Shown here in pieces: positions 29,347 to 63,688 of a stretch of DNA of 64,000 bases. Within the stretch, counting starts at the first letter, position 1. The number at the start of each line of letters is the position of its first letter. The position numbers and the translations under genes are program-made. Origin of the DNA: Glandiceps talaboti (lineage: Eukaryota > Hemichordata > Enteropneusta > Spengelidae); NCBI RefSeq assembly GCF_964340395.1, contig NC_135549.1, forward strand, positions 11,043,342-11,107,341. The letters are read 5' to 3'. The notes beneath the pieces are model-generated. The model did not search any database. It had not been told where the DNA came from and worked only from the letters and a program-made list of their open reading frames with translations.

Positions 29347-30302
29347 ATACACCATCTTTCATTAGATCTGACTATATTAACCAGGAAACGTTCGCCATTC
29401 TGAAAGTATTATATAATCCACTGAAAAAAGTACAGATAAATCGGCGATGAAAAGAACATACTACAGAAGCAACAACTGGTACGTTAGGCAGACTTACTTT
29501 GTGAAAATATCCAGACGTGTACGAAGTGACGGACATATGTAAGTTAGAAAATTAAATTGAACTGATTACTAAACTTGTCGTCGTTCCTCGTGTTTTCCCT
29601 CTACATAGTTTAGTCTCCTGTCAACGATCAACATGTCGTAGGCAGGGCCTGAGACCATGTGGGTCTAACCACTTTAATTGTTAAGTTCACACTCAGACCA
29701 CTAACTCTATAGACTTTAGTGGTCTGAAGTTCACGTAAGCTCACAGAAGCTGGGGCCAGAGATTCGACGTGTCTGTGTAAAAACAAAAGAATTTCACAGG
29801 TCACCAATAGGACAGGGGGGGGTCAAATACACGGTGCACCAGTGGTCGATGCCGAGTCTGAAACCCTCCCACCGGTCCTGGCGACGTGTCATGGCTATCT
29901 TTACTTGAATTCTGAGCAACATAAGTAACGACATGGAATCTAAAACTGGAACTGAACAAGCAGAGGCGATAGGATGTCCCTCAGAAACAGTGAGTGAGAA
30001 ATTCGTAATGTTGTGATGATCAGCCTCTGATCTTGGCTTGCAGTGTCTACCTACTCGTACGTTCAAATTTAGGACGCCACCATAGTACCACAAGGCAAAA
30101 GTATACAATTGAATTTTGTACAAACATAGTTTTGTGATCTTTGAATACTTAAAAATTGAGTGGTTATATTTCCATTACCAATATTCAGCTTTATTTTATA
30201 ACATTTGAACTTTGTGTAACTTGATGTATGCAACACCGCCAAGGCCCTCACTAAAGCCTGGGTTTACTATTCTACTAAAACTTTTAGTGCGACTTGTCGA
30301 CG
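28695..30302. other. Region downstream of the death-RBD-SH2 gene
   Basis: A probable 3' UTR, an (AAAT)n tract (29268-29350) and otherwise unremarkable AT-rich DNA. A short inverted repeat (cagaccact / agtggtctg) lies near 29694-29730. No gene is seen. Confidence 0.5.
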
Positions 30303-30307
30303 ACAAT

Positions 30308-32429
30308 CAGGGGTGAACAAATCATTTTGTGAACTGGTGGTCCCCGGACCAGTGCCTTAAAAAATCCAGTGGTCCTGCTGAAAGAATTAGTGGTCCGTGG
30401 TCCTTGGTCCCGCTAACGTGAAACGTTAAATCTTGCCTATGAATCTATATATTTAGACGTACACCACTTATAGTTGAACAATACCCAATTTATAATGATA
30501 AATATAAAGTTGACATGCTTGGTTTCAGTCAATTGACAATTCTATTATATTTGTAACGGTTATTTTTGACGCATCGACGAAACGAAAAATACTGAACGGC
30601 GACTTCACTTGGATTTCACGAAGGATTAGAAATTTGACAGAAATATGCGACAAGAACATTGAAAAACAGTTTTACTTGGTCATGATTGCAGTATGACGAC
30701 AAAAGTTGTACTACGTTTTGTCAAACTTGTCTGGAAAACCCAGATATTGCAAGCAAATCATCACAATTGTACAAAGAAACTAACCCCTTCAAAGTTGATC
30801 CTATAAAATCTCACGAAAAAAAACTACGAACACATACATTGCCTGACTAGGAGTCCTTGTGTCCATGGTGTGACTGTGTCAAGATAAAATCAAATTTACC
30901 AGTTGTCGAGGCTTTGGAAAAAGACCTAGGAACACAGCGATTGCCTGACTAGAGGGAGTCCGTGTGACGGTGTGGAGATAAAATCAAATTCGCCAGTTAT
31001 CGAGGCTTTGGCAAATATCATATCACAGTGCTAAAATAGATACTTCGTTGACTATCTGTAAGTGTAACCCTAGAATCATTTGGTGTCATGCTGGTCAGTT
31101 GTTTTCCATAGCTCAAAAGATTGACCATTGTCCGTGTTGTCCATTTAAAACTTTACAGCCCTTCGCGTTTCAGATGGGTCTAAATTATTTACGAGATGGA
31201 TAGCCACACATTACACAGCAAATCTATTTGGGAAATGGTCGTTTATTTGAGAGGTACTATACGTAGTGTGGACACTGACGTCCTATGTTTACAGATAGTA
31301 ACAGATAAGATATCGTGGGAAATGCCTTGGCGCATACCATTTCTGTCTAGGGTTGGTCTTAGCACATTATTTTTACTTAGACCTAAATTACATGCAAGGA
31401 GAAAATGAAACAGGTGGTGTATATTTTTGATCGTGTAATGTTTTATCTATTACAAAGTAAACGATAATAAGCAGCATAAATGCTCAGATTTGGAGTGCAT
31501 TTGTGTTATGTGTCTAACACGCAACCCACACACCCGAAATGGAATGAGCAACATGTGTGCACACATCTGAGCTCTGCATCTGAGGTTCGAGACCAGCATA
31601 TTGCAGAAAGCAATGCAGGAGGACTGGTATGGTATCGTCAACCCTTGTAAGTCATTGGAAAAACCAAGATGACAGTCAGTGATTGCTATCATGGAAGTAA
31701 CTGAGGTTGGCAAAAATGATGAAACCTTTGTTATTCACTTGCCCAGTGGACAAACTTGGTAACTTTTGTCCCGGACTTTTGTGGGATAACATGAAGTTTG
31801 TGCGTCATTTGGATGACTTCATTTCATAAAAGGGGTTCTACTACAAATCATTTGAAGCTCCTTTATGAATAAAAACAATAATACAGTCAATGCTGACAGA
31901 ATGATATCAAATAAAATGTTTCGTTTGATACATTTGAATTATTATACAATGAAATTATTACTCTTGTCTTCCTAATTCTCGTGTCCCTAAACCGGTATGT
32001 CCCTACTAGTAATGATATGAGCCACATGTGCGTTGAGTGTTATCTCCTGTCTATCATTTCACATTGTTGTTGATTCAGTGAAATAAACTACGATGTACGG
32101 CCGCTACTATGACGTATTGACGCACCCACCAGTCATTCAACTGTCAAAGTTCACGCCCCCTCTCTATAGCATATTGCTGGTTTGAAGTCGGAAGTCACCT
32201 GATAATACTTCATGACCCATCGAAAGGTCATGCAAGGCTTGTAGTTTTGGCTCCATCGTGATCGTATTTCTTGTTTGTTCACATTCAGTTGTTGCTGTTC
32301 CTACTTTTTAGCATGATTATTTACAGTTTAAGGTACTGGTCCGACGGACCAGACAAGGTCAAATTTGTGTGGTCCGCCCAAAAAAATCACTGGTCCCGGA
32401 CCTCGGACCAGTGGATTTGTTCACCCCTG
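30308..32429. mobile_element. Non-autonomous hAT-like DNA transposon (2122 bp)
   Basis: Perfect 16-bp terminal inverted repeats CAGGGGTGAACAAATC lie at both ends. They are flanked by the 5-bp direct repeat ACAAT (30303-30307 and 32430-32434). Multiple GGTCC motifs crowd both subterminal regions in inverted arrangement, as expected of transposase-binding repeats. The CAGGG start is typical of hAT. A 5-bp rather than 8-bp target duplication would fit the hAT5 group, but this is inference. No transposase ORF is visible. An internal tandem duplication of about 110 bp lies at 30827-31015. Confidence 0.78.
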
Positions 32430-32432
32430 ACA

Positions 32433-35400
32433 ATGCATATTAAAATCCCTGCCCCAGATCGGGGTTGCAGTTCACAAGGTACAGACACATCATTTGAAAG
32501 CTATAAAAAAGCTGTCCACATGGAAACAACCTTGCACTTGTAAGTTGTGGGTATAAAGGGGTGATGACAATAAGGCTGGATTTCAGTATACAGACATCAT
32601 GACACGATGTGTGAATTGACCCAGTATTAGATTTATACCCAGAGGATGTATTACAATCACCAGTACATGCTCCGTTGTACAGTGGTCTAGACATCTTTGA
32701 TAGAAGCGATTGTCTTTGAAAACCCCAATAAAGAATTCCTTCTATCTTCAGCAAGCATCGCATTCTACTCAATCATCTCCACTCCTTTTTAAAACTCTCA
32801 TCCATTTGTTGTATGGTAGGAGCTAGTTGGACGAGCTGCTGCCTGTGAAGGTTGTCCTGGAAGAGACCTCTGTTTACAACTTGGTAAGCAACACCCAACT
32901 AATCTTAATCAAAGTCAATTTTGACATTCACCTTCTTGACGTTCTGTAATGTAAAAACGAAAGAAAAATCCACATTTACCAGAGGAGGCAGTAACACCAT
33001 TCACTTGAAGGCATGATCCACAGTTCCACTTGGACTGAAATATTTGTTGTTGTTGGTATTACTGCTAATCATTACGAGTTATAGGAGAAGTGCACACAGT
33101 GACAGATCTTTCAGCCTCAGTCACTGTATGACTGTGACAGTGTAAATGTTTAGTAATTGAACCAAAAACCAGAATGATGATGATAATTTGATATTTCCAT
33201 CTCAAATAAAAGAACATTTATCTTCCAGGCAATAAAGATCCTGACCAAGACAGCATAGATGTTCGTATGAGGGTTATCAAACACAAATTGCTAGTGGTGT
33301 CTGGAAAGGGAGGTAAGAGTTTCAGCACTACATTACAAGACATTTTGCTGTGATCTCTTGTAATGTTTTAAAATATCAGGAACTATTTATCAAAACAGGT
33401 ATATTAAACAACTTTGCAGCTGTATTCTATCTCAATGAGCTAATATTGAAACATCATTTATGTTTTTTCTTAATTTCTAACCATTTTTCAGAGAATTGAT
33501 TCAAGAATTATCATATTATTGATATTTGCGTTTCAGAGTTATTTTCTTTACTTCCATTTCTTGTAACCGTACCTATATTTGTTAAATATATTGTATTGTT
33601 TTTTTGTAACATGTAGGTGTCGGCAAATCCAGTGTAGCATCAAATTTAGCAATGGCGCTAGCAGAATTATCGAAGAAGGTGAGACTGTTCATCTAATGAA
33701 AACTAGAGTTTTATATGTCAATGTATTCTATTCATCTATCTAAGTTTCTTTCATATGTCAACTGTATTCAGATGAGTTTAATCAGTATAATGAAGAAAAT
33801 GAAATTCAACATGTCCTGCTATGATTTTGGGGGTTTCAACATTCACAAGAACAAGGGTACATACCATTACCACTAGCCAGTAGAGAAAAGCATTCATGAA
33901 TGTCCGTTGTGACGTTGCACATACAAAACAGTATAGTCACATGATTGTGCATTACTTGAAAATACTACTGTTCTGATTGTATGTGTCATATCATCGTCAT
34001 ATTTTCAACCATAATGAAATAAGATATTTGATAAATTTTATAAATAGGACATCTGAATGTTTCTAGGTTGGACTTGTTGATGTTGACATTTGTGGACCAA
34101 GTGTACCAAAGTTAATGGATGTTGAAGGAATGCAAGTAATCAATTCCCAGTGGGGTTGGAAACCATTGGTGTAAGTTAAGTTGCCATTCGGTTTCATTCT
34201 GTGATGTCCAATTGATACATGCAATGATAAAATCACATCGGCTGTAAAGGAGCATTTTCAAATATGTTTCAAATGTTCTGTTTCATTGATTGCTGATCAG
34301 AATTTGTGCTATCATTTTTTTTATTTTTATTTTACTGATACTGAAAATGATTTTTCTCAAAATTGATGCCATTTTCCTAAACACATTTTCTTGATAGATC
34401 TCCAAATGGTGGTATAAAAGTACTGTCTGTTGGTTCACTATTACAACATACAGACAGTGCTATTGTATGGAGAGGACCACGGAAGACACAGATGATCAAG
34501 AGATTCCTTAAAGACACTTTGTGGGGAAAATTAGACTTTTTAGTATTTGGTAAGGCTACAGATATTTGTGATTATAAAAACAATATTATCTGAGAGTGTT
34601 GACTGTGTAGAATAGACTTTTGTGACGTATACTTTGGTAATGTAGGCTACACAATTGCCATCTACCTATTACTGTATTTACAGTCTTTAGTTTACACAAT
34701 GTATGGAATGATAATATGGTTAACGTTGTCAGTGAGACCAATATAAACTGCTTATATTCTTGTCTTGTCAATGACACTATGGAAAGACAATACATACATA
34801 GCATATGTCTCTCTAGTTTGTCAGGTATGCTGTGACAGGGCACCCTAGCACATCGGTCAACCCCCCTCCTATGGAGAGATTGGAGGCTAGTGAGGGCAGA
34901 GAGACACGGCAGCTATCAATTCTTTCCATTGTAGATACTCCCTCTGGTACAAGTGACGAACATTTAACAGTTATCCATTCTTTCCTTTGTAGATACTCCC
35001 CCTGGTACAAGTGACAAACATTTAACAGTTATCCATTCTTTCCATTGTAGATACTCCCCCTGGTACAAGTGACAAACATTTAACAGTTATCCATTCTTTC
35101 CATTGTAGATACTCCCCCTGGTACAAGTGATGAACATTTAACAGTTATCCATTCTTTCAATTGTAGATACTCCCCCTGGTACAAGTGATGAACATTTAAC
35201 AGTTATCAAAACTTTACAGAACAGTAGACCAGATGGGGCAGTAATTGTCAGTACACCACAAAATGTCTCCCTTGGAACAATCAAGAAAGAAATTGACTTC
35301 TGTAAAAAGATGGGAATAAAAATTATTGGAATTGTGGAAAACATGTCTGGATTTGTGTGTCCATGTTGTCAGGTAAGAAGTGGTTTTGTTTGCATCCCAA

Positions 35401-36538
35401 GGAACATTTTTCCATATTTTTTGCTTGTTTTCCTTAATCTTTTCCAGTGCCCTAACTAAACTGTTTGTAATGCTGTTTTCGCTGACAATGTGTTACTTTC
35501 CAGGATCAAACTGATTTATTTTCAAGTGGAGGAGCTGAAAGGTTGGCTTCAGAGTATGGCCTGACATTCCTGGGTAAAATACCAATTGATCAAGTAAGTA
35601 ATGGGAGATTTGCTGTTCCCATTTAAGTCAAAGATATATTCTAAGTGATATTCTAGTTGTCAACTTAATTTGATGAAGGTGGGTGAGGAATGGTGTAGTA
35701 ATCAGCCCTTAGCAAACACAGGTAATAAATATACCCCCCCCAAATATAGTGGTGTGAACCCTACCCTCATGGGTGGTAGCCCCTGGGATTTGCTGTAGTG
35801 CAGGGAGCCATTGTGCACGAGACCATAGTAGGATTTTGGCACAAGTTACAGACCAGGTATTATGTCAGGTTAGTGTCCAACTTGTCACCATAAGTGAGCT
35901 TCAAAATAATGGCTTTGTGTGTTTGTGTGCATGGATAGATGTCTATAGGCATGCACGTATGTGTGGATGGGGTCTACCAGTATGTGTGTGTGTGTGGTTG
36001 GGGTGGAGGTAATTAGATTACAAACTAGGTACCCTTATGCCCCCGTGACTACCACATATAAAGAAGGGTAATAATAAAATTCTTTTAATAGTGAAGGTAC
36101 ATCATCTCTGTACAGTACACTTTCAAAACCAAATATCAAGAAGGTATTAGTTATTTACAATTTATTGTAATGCTAAAAGCTCTGACAAATGGTGTTAATA
36201 TTGTCCTCATACCCTCCAGTCCGACACATTGTTTAATGTTAGTAATTGTAAAGACTGACAATATCAAGCAAACCATTGTGGTGAAATGGCAAATTGTTGA
36301 CGACTATCTTTACAGATATTTAAATGGTAATATTTGGTAGGTAGTCATGATTCTTGAATATGTTCCAACATTCCTAACACACTGAAAGCGTAATAGTATT
36401 GGTTTTTGGTTGTACCAACAGAGGTTAACAGAATGCTGTGAACAAGGCCAGAGTTTACTTAAACAGTTTCCTGACTCCCCAGCAACTAAAGCTATTCTGG
36501 AATTGGCAGAAAGAATTATTGAGGTAGTTGAAAGGTGA
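32433..36538 (+). CDS. NUBP1: Cytosolic Fe-S cluster assembly factor NUBP1 (Nbp35 family)
   Basis: Firm exons: 32820-32883, 33229-33312, 33617-33678, 34067-34170, 34398-34549, 35167-35372, 35504-35593 and 36422-36538 (stop). Nbp35-type N-terminal cysteines ([11 protein letters not shown]) separate it from NUBP2. The deviant Walker A KGGVGKS is split by an intron. [28 protein letters not shown] and [11 protein letters not shown] follow in the usual order. The family is a P-loop NTPase scaffold that assembles [4Fe-4S] clusters with NUBP2 in the cytosol. The first exon is provisional: ATG at 32433 gives [15 protein letters not shown] and a donor after 32478. Its phase requires the acceptor at 32827 rather than 32820. 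That gives 305 residues, near the family's usual length of about 320. The gap between the first two motif cysteines would then be 9 residues instead of 13. Confidence 0.88.
34919..35208 (+). repeat. 58-bp x5 tandem array containing the 3' splice site and start of a NUBP1 exon
   Basis: Five copies, with exon-like starts at 34935, 34993, 35051, 35109 and 35167. Each contains a pyrimidine tract ending in TTGTAG, then ATACTCCCyCTGGTACAAGT (the [10 protein letters not shown] codons) and 'catttaacagttatc'. Only the last copy continues into the real exon. The unit is not a multiple of three, and using an upstream copy leads to a stop codon, so the first four are decoys. Confidence 0.95.
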
Positions 36539-36810
36539 CACAGGAAACCGGATAGTACATATACATGGTGCCATGCCTGTGTGTGTGTATATATATAGGG
36601 ATATGGGGTTATGATACAGTATGAATTATTGGTGTCATCAAGGGAACATAAAGGTTGAAGCATTCGCTGGCAGTGTGAGAAGTTTCTCAATGGATTCATC
36701 ATAACAATAAATACAATTTGACTTGATGACCCTCGGTTCATGATATACAGTCCCTGTATCTTTATAAAATTATCGATATCGTAATTTTGCCACCAGCTAT
36801 TTTGTAATGT

Positions 36811-36985
36811 GGGGACGGACATTGTGAACACAAACCCATGTTATGGTAATATGCGAGGATAAACACTGAACACAAACCTATGATATGGCAATAATGTGAT
36901 GCGAAGACGGACACTGTGAACACAAACCAATTTTATAGCAGTAATATGATGTGAAGATGGAGATCATGAACCCATTATATGGCAA
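36811..36985. repeat. Diverged tandem repeat, about 60-bp unit
   Basis: Three to four diverged copies built around 'gacactgtgaacacaaacc' and 'atatggcaataatg' just beyond the NUBP1 stop codon. Confidence 0.7.
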
Positions 36986-39900
36986 TGCAATATTTCGAAG
37001 TCATCAGACTTCTAAGCAAATTTGGACTTTGATTTAAAAATAGATTATGTATTAAATTATTTCATATGAAACAGAAGTACATAATACCACCTGAATACCA
37101 TCCATTTATCAACAAGTCACACTTGACTTTCAAAAGCCATCCTTTTGACTTGTATTACAATATGAAAATAAAAACTAGAAATCACAGAAACACTTGAAAG
37201 TTATTGTAATTATTTATTTATCTACATCACAGTAAATGTGAGATGTATTAATTTCTAATTTTCAAATAATTATTGAGCTGCTGTAACAAAACATTGATTG
37301 AAAAATACAAGTAAAGAAGTAAAAAAAAGAACGAATACTCAAATAAATACACACAAGAAAATGCATCAAAGCGTCAGAATATACAACATAAAAGTCACAA
37401 AAAATTCTTGGAAGAATGAATACTTCATTCTTTTAAAGAAATTTATCTGTATATTATTAGTACATGATGGGATTAATATTTGGATAAATTTCATTTTATT
37501 TTCTAAACTATGGCAGAGTTCTACATTCATGTAGCATTACAACATATGAATTAATTTTTTTAATAATCATAGTCAGGTGATGATCATGTGATAGTCACAT
37601 GACGTGAGGGTTTGTCTGTATCATTTGCAAACATGGGACACACAGAAGTAAGCATGTGCAAAACAAAGTGCGAGAGTTTCAAATTGAGTTTCCTTATTCG
37701 TGTAAATTGAGTATCTTGGGAGAAAAAAAATTCCCTTTAATTTTCTATTTATTGAGGTGCAGAAACATGCATTACCAGAAAGGAATTTTATTATATTGCC
37801 ATCAGTGTAAGAAATTGATCAATTTCAGCTATAGAAACTATAGTGTACAGCCACTTATGATTTGTATGGAACTTATATCTATTCTGTAATATTACACGAC
37901 ACAAATGTACAAATTATGTGAATTAAGGTCGAAGCTTGGAAAAAGACAAATTTACACTTAAAACATGTGCACTAGTGAATATATTTTGGGATATGCCAAT
38001 CATAACATAATTCAATTATTGCATATCATATATCATATATAAACATGTACAGGCTGAGATATAGTGTTCCAACTGAAGTATATGATTTTACTCCCCCCCC
38101 CCCACCCCTCGCCTCTACACTGTAGTGTATATTACATCCATGTTTATATATCTAAACCTTCAATCAGGGTACATACCTAACTTTCCTTCAGTAGTGGCTT
38201 CAACACATATAAGCTCTATATATAGTCTTCACTACTTGCAGACACGTCAAATCATCAAATCTGAAGTTAGTGGACTTCATGTGATTCTTTCTATCATTTC
38301 ACATACATTCATTGTCACTATTCATGGTATATAAATCCTTTCAGCAACTGCCCATTATGTAGTACACATAGTTATCTAACATTATACCGCAGTACCTATA
38401 GCAACCGATGCCAACTGGCAAGCTAAATACATCGGATTATAAGAAATGTGAGAAATTGTTTGTGTACATTAGATGTGTCCTCTCTCAAACACAGAGTCTG
38501 AAATTACTGATATACGAAACCCAGCATGGTACGATAATACGATAAGCTGATAAGCGTCGAGTCTACCAGTGGAAAGTTAAGAGTCCTCAAGACTTGAGAC
38601 AATCTGATTAAAATCCAACGTACTGCACACTTTGCAATTTCTTTTTGGCTGTTACGTTTACTGTCATTTGTTCTTTTGTGAGCGCTCATTACATACATGT
38701 GACACAACACCATAGGCGTTCTCATACCAAATCTCGTACTTACAAGTAGCCAATCAGAATCCGTCTTACAATATATAAACTCAACTTTTGAAATTGAAAG
38801 AAAGAGAACCACCAAACAATAACGATAACATCGTTGTCTGCGCTCTGTGCTTGTGCTCTTTTCGAACAGAGCGCTCTGAAGTACTGTACTTGTATGTTTC
38901 GACGCATTACGCATTCTCATTCATTTTGAGTGAATTCAAGACGAAGCATACAATACATTAGATTTTAATCAGATTAGACTTGAGACTAGTGATGTTATTA
39001 CAATCTGGTTCTGTAAACGTCTACGTGTCGCTGACCTTTGTGTCACTTAACTTTTGTAGCTTACAATGTCACTGGTTTTAGTACTTTTTAGTGACTTGTT
39101 ATCAATGACTTTTATTTAGCTAGTTTCAATAATTTTTTTTTTATAACTAAGATTCAGTCACAGGAAATATTGTACTTTTCTTTACTTGTACTTCTGAAGT
39201 TTTTTAAAAAATACTATTGCATTTGTGTCTTTTTTTTTATTTGTATATTTGTCACCAGATAAATTGACACCTTGTGTACAACACTCAATTCACATCTCAT
39301 TGTGATACAGGTCATATAGTTTGGGAGTGAAAATACAAGATACACACTTATCTTGTAAAAATTATCAAGATAAAATAAAAATCTGATATTCAATTACTGA
39401 ATAAATTGTTCACTGCTTTGCTGTTTCAAAATAATTGTTACGTAATAAAAAAATGTAAGAAAAAAGAATAATTTTTACAAATGAGGAATCTTTGTCTCCA
39501 TTGATACATATATGTCGGTGTCATTTGAACCTTTTAGCAGGACACCGATCTCTTTTCTAATTTCGTATAGTCCTTGGGAAAGACACTTACTATGTAGTGT
39601 ATCTCTTCTTAAACCACTGAAAATAAAAATAAAAATTACGCATTTTACAAAAAAAACTTTTTTTCCTTCTGAAAATGAAATCCATTTCTAAATATCCCTC
39701 GAGTATGAGCCACCCCACAGTTTCACCATGTTTAGTTCACGCTAACACTTTAAATGTAACCGTGACAACAGTAGGATGATCATGTGATACATTACATGTC
39801 TAAGTTAGTGATAATTGGAATGAGTACATTTTACACTGTACATATTTACAAATGTTTTGTGATATTATAATTAAATTGTGATAAAATAATGACACGATTC

Positions 39901-40347
39901 TGAATCAAGCAGAAAAATGGAACCTCTATTTAGTGTCAATGAGCACCAAATGTTATGTGCTATAAAGATACATGACCAAATTCTTCACATAACAAACTAT
40001 CTCTGCCAAAATTTCAAGTACAAATACTTTCTAATATATCTGTATATCGGCATTGGAATCTGTACTTTTAGGAAAAAGTCATCTACTTCTATTCTGTAGT
40101 TTTACAAAGTGCTTTTGATCAGAATTGTTTTTGACGATTATATGGGAAAAGTGTTGGGAAAGTTTCTTCAAGCAACAAAACCACTGAAACTAAAGTAATT
40201 CAAAATATATATGACTGGCAAACAAGAAACATCACTGAGAAGAAATAATGCCACACGCTAATTTTGACAGAAATGAATTTCCTCAGAAATGAATTTGGTT
40301 TTGAAGGCATTCATTCACGTTACAGTTATCTACAGGTGCTGTGCTAA
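36986..40347. other. Convergent intergenic region between NUBP1 and APPL1
   Basis: AT-rich sequence that must hold both 3' UTRs. The open frame at 38504-38920 (minus) has no recognisable motif. A C-run lies at 38094-38103. No further gene is supported. Confidence 0.5.
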
Positions 40348-61214
<20,867 letters not shown>

Positions 61215-63575
61215 TGTCGATCAAACTAAAGTTACTGTTATCGACAGATCTGAACAGTTCTCATTCAATGACGCGCCCGGCTGGTAAAATAGATGATATC
61301 GAATTTTAGTCAATATCTTACAGGCTGTAAGGAAACTACCTGCAATATTTTGCTTCGATGCGTAAACGCCAATGCGCACAATGAAGTCTCGTCCATTCAG
61401 ATTTTTTTCCCTGCGAGAGCAACGTTTGAGACAAATCCATCCTAAATCAGAGGGAAGTCCGTTCATAGTTAGGAGAGCGCGTTTAAAAGAAATGAAATTC
61501 AGCATAGACGGGAAGAAAAAAGCCCAAAATTCATTCATTTACCTGATGAATATTTACATAAATATTTTGAGTGTTTTGATAGACGTGCTTTATTCTATTG
61601 AGTTGACCCCCACGTCATTCAAATTTCCTAAACATGGTACAATCCACCTTGGGCCAAAGTTCACACAAGGTTGTTCATTGTATTCAGAGCAGGCAGGTGT
61701 ATTGTATTGTTGTTATTGTTGTTGGACGACTTTCCTGTTTGCCCATAATGCTATTACGTTTTTGTACGTGTGTCAATATCACCTACGTAGGTCGTGTGTT
61801 GTGTCATATGACTGAAGTAGACGAGGGAAGCCTTCCGTGGTGATAAGTATCAGCAGAACCTCCCACCTGAACCAGGTCAGATTTATTTTCTCATAGTTTT
61901 CGTGTTGATGCGAGTGTGTATTTTTTATTTGTTTTTTGTTTGTTTTGCTTCTCAGTGTGTCAGTAATGACGATCACGCAGTCGACTGAACAAAAGAAAGA
62001 ACAAAGACATCCGTACACTGATTTCTAGTATATGCAATGTAACGGTCATGATTTAGAACAGTTGTTCTTTTGGTTTGTTTTGAATCCCAAGTGCAATGGA
62101 GTGGGATTGATTCATTTTACACATTGTTATCGTATTTATACATATACGTAACATCTTAGAATGAACGAGAGGATTAAAATGAAACTAGAAATTTACTTTA
62201 TTGTCATCATGATCATGATCGATCGGCCTTGACACCAAATGTATGAGGTATACGTCCATGGGTTTTCGTGTGTTGAAAACAACTGTGTGTGGATAGTCCT
62301 CCATCTGCCTCTCTCCATTCGATTCCTTTCTTTGATAAGAAGAACCTCCAAGAACCATTGACAATACTATTCCCTTCTAAGTCTATGGAAGAACAAAGAC
62401 ATAGAACATCTTTTATAATGGACTGTTGATGAGAATTTGCAAATTTCTTAAACTAATTACTTGTAGCTGGATCGAGAAGTCGGTTTTAAACCAGACAAGT
62501 GGTTTTAATGATTTTGGTGCAGGCCATCGTGCTCATGCGGTAGTGATCAACAATTATTGACATTGAGCAATACTGTTTTCAAATGATAGATGGCCTTGAA
62601 GCCTACAGAGTCGTCACGGTCCGACGGTTCAGTGTTATCCAATGTGTAGTAATTTGCATCCAAATAGTTGGCTGCACTTGTGATCATGACAAAGGTGACA
62701 AGCTTGTGGCACAACATCACGTCCATGAGCCTGTTTGTATGTTGTTGATTTCAAAACCATTTGAAAATTATTACACGAAATGAGTGATTATTTAATTATC
62801 TCTACAATCACAGAAAATAGAGACCAAGAGGAAGATGACAATTCAACTGTGTATGCTACAATTTCCATTAAAATGGTCAAATAATTTTGAAATATCTTTC
62901 AATTCTTGCTACTAATTGTTACAGAGTCAAGATAACAAGGCTCATTACAGGTGTTAATGAAGGTCGCGACTTGTTAATGAATATGGGTAAATGATGGCAT
63001 CCTGAAAAATATCAACTCACATGTCAGAAACATATGTTCAAAATATTAAATGTACAGTTAAAATGTACTTTACAGCGTAATTATAAAGTTGTATATTGAT
63101 TGAATTTATGATTATAGAATTAAGGTTACTAAATTTATGATTACGAAATTAGGAATGTGAATATTAAAGATACTCTGTCATTTAGTAATTGTAACCATAC
63201 TCTCGCTGCCAGACTTGTGACTATCAGACTTGTGACTATCGTCCCTAATCTGTTTATGTATGTCGAGCAGCTTAGCCACGAGAAGAGATGGGCTTTTTAG
63301 AAACATCTGGTTGAATGTAAGGCTCTTGATAATTATTATTAGGTTTTCTAGATACTAACCACTGTAAATTGAAAGGAAACTTTAAACATTATATCATAAT
63401 TATTTGAAAAATTAGACACTTTTATGATCTGTTCCAAAGTCAGCTGTTTTTAATGGCATATTTAAGTGTTAACAGACAATATATACTATGGAAAATATCA
63501 TTACAAAGAAACATACATATTTATGTAAATATTGGAATTTTTTTTTTTTTACAGAGTGAGAACAAAAGAAGCAAG
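61215..63575. other. Divergent spacer between APPL1 and RENBP
   Basis: Must hold the APPL1 promoter and 5' UTR (minus) and probably the RENBP promoter and a leader exon (plus). The acceptor at 63551-63554 (long T tract then ACAG) implies an upstream non-coding RENBP exon that I could not locate. Confidence 0.5.
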
Positions 63576-63688
63576 ATGGCAGTGAATGGTATCCAATCAA
63601 AACTCCAGGAATTTCATGATAAAATAGAAAAAGAGTTGGATAGAACAATGGAGTTTTGGATGACACATTCACATGATGAAGAATATGG
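63576..63688 (+). CDS. RENBP: N-acylglucosamine 2-epimerase (renin-binding protein), first coding exon, partial
   Basis: ATG at 63576 with context AAGATGG, following a 3' splice site at 63554. The exon ends at 63688 before GTATGT, in phase 2, and the rest of the gene lies beyond the window. The encoded start contains EKELDRTMEFWMTHSHDEEY. This matches the characteristic N-terminus of the family (ELDRxxxFWxxHSHDxExGGF, the first helix of the alpha/alpha barrel). The family interconverts N-acetylglucosamine and N-acetylmannosamine in the cytosol, feeding or limiting sialic acid metabolism. Confidence 0.87.

Noticed and set aside
31196-31408. 70-residue ORF inside the hAT-like element as a transposase fragment
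   Set aside because: No hAT dimerisation or zinc-finger motif is visible; the element appears non-coding.
32505-32542. Alternative NUBP1 first exon ending at TTGTAAGT
   Set aside because: Its phase (2) does not fit any nearby acceptor that keeps the Nbp35 cysteine frame.
38504-38920. 138-residue minus-strand ORF
   Set aside because: No recognised motif, no supporting splice sites, and it sits in the convergent 3' region of two genes.
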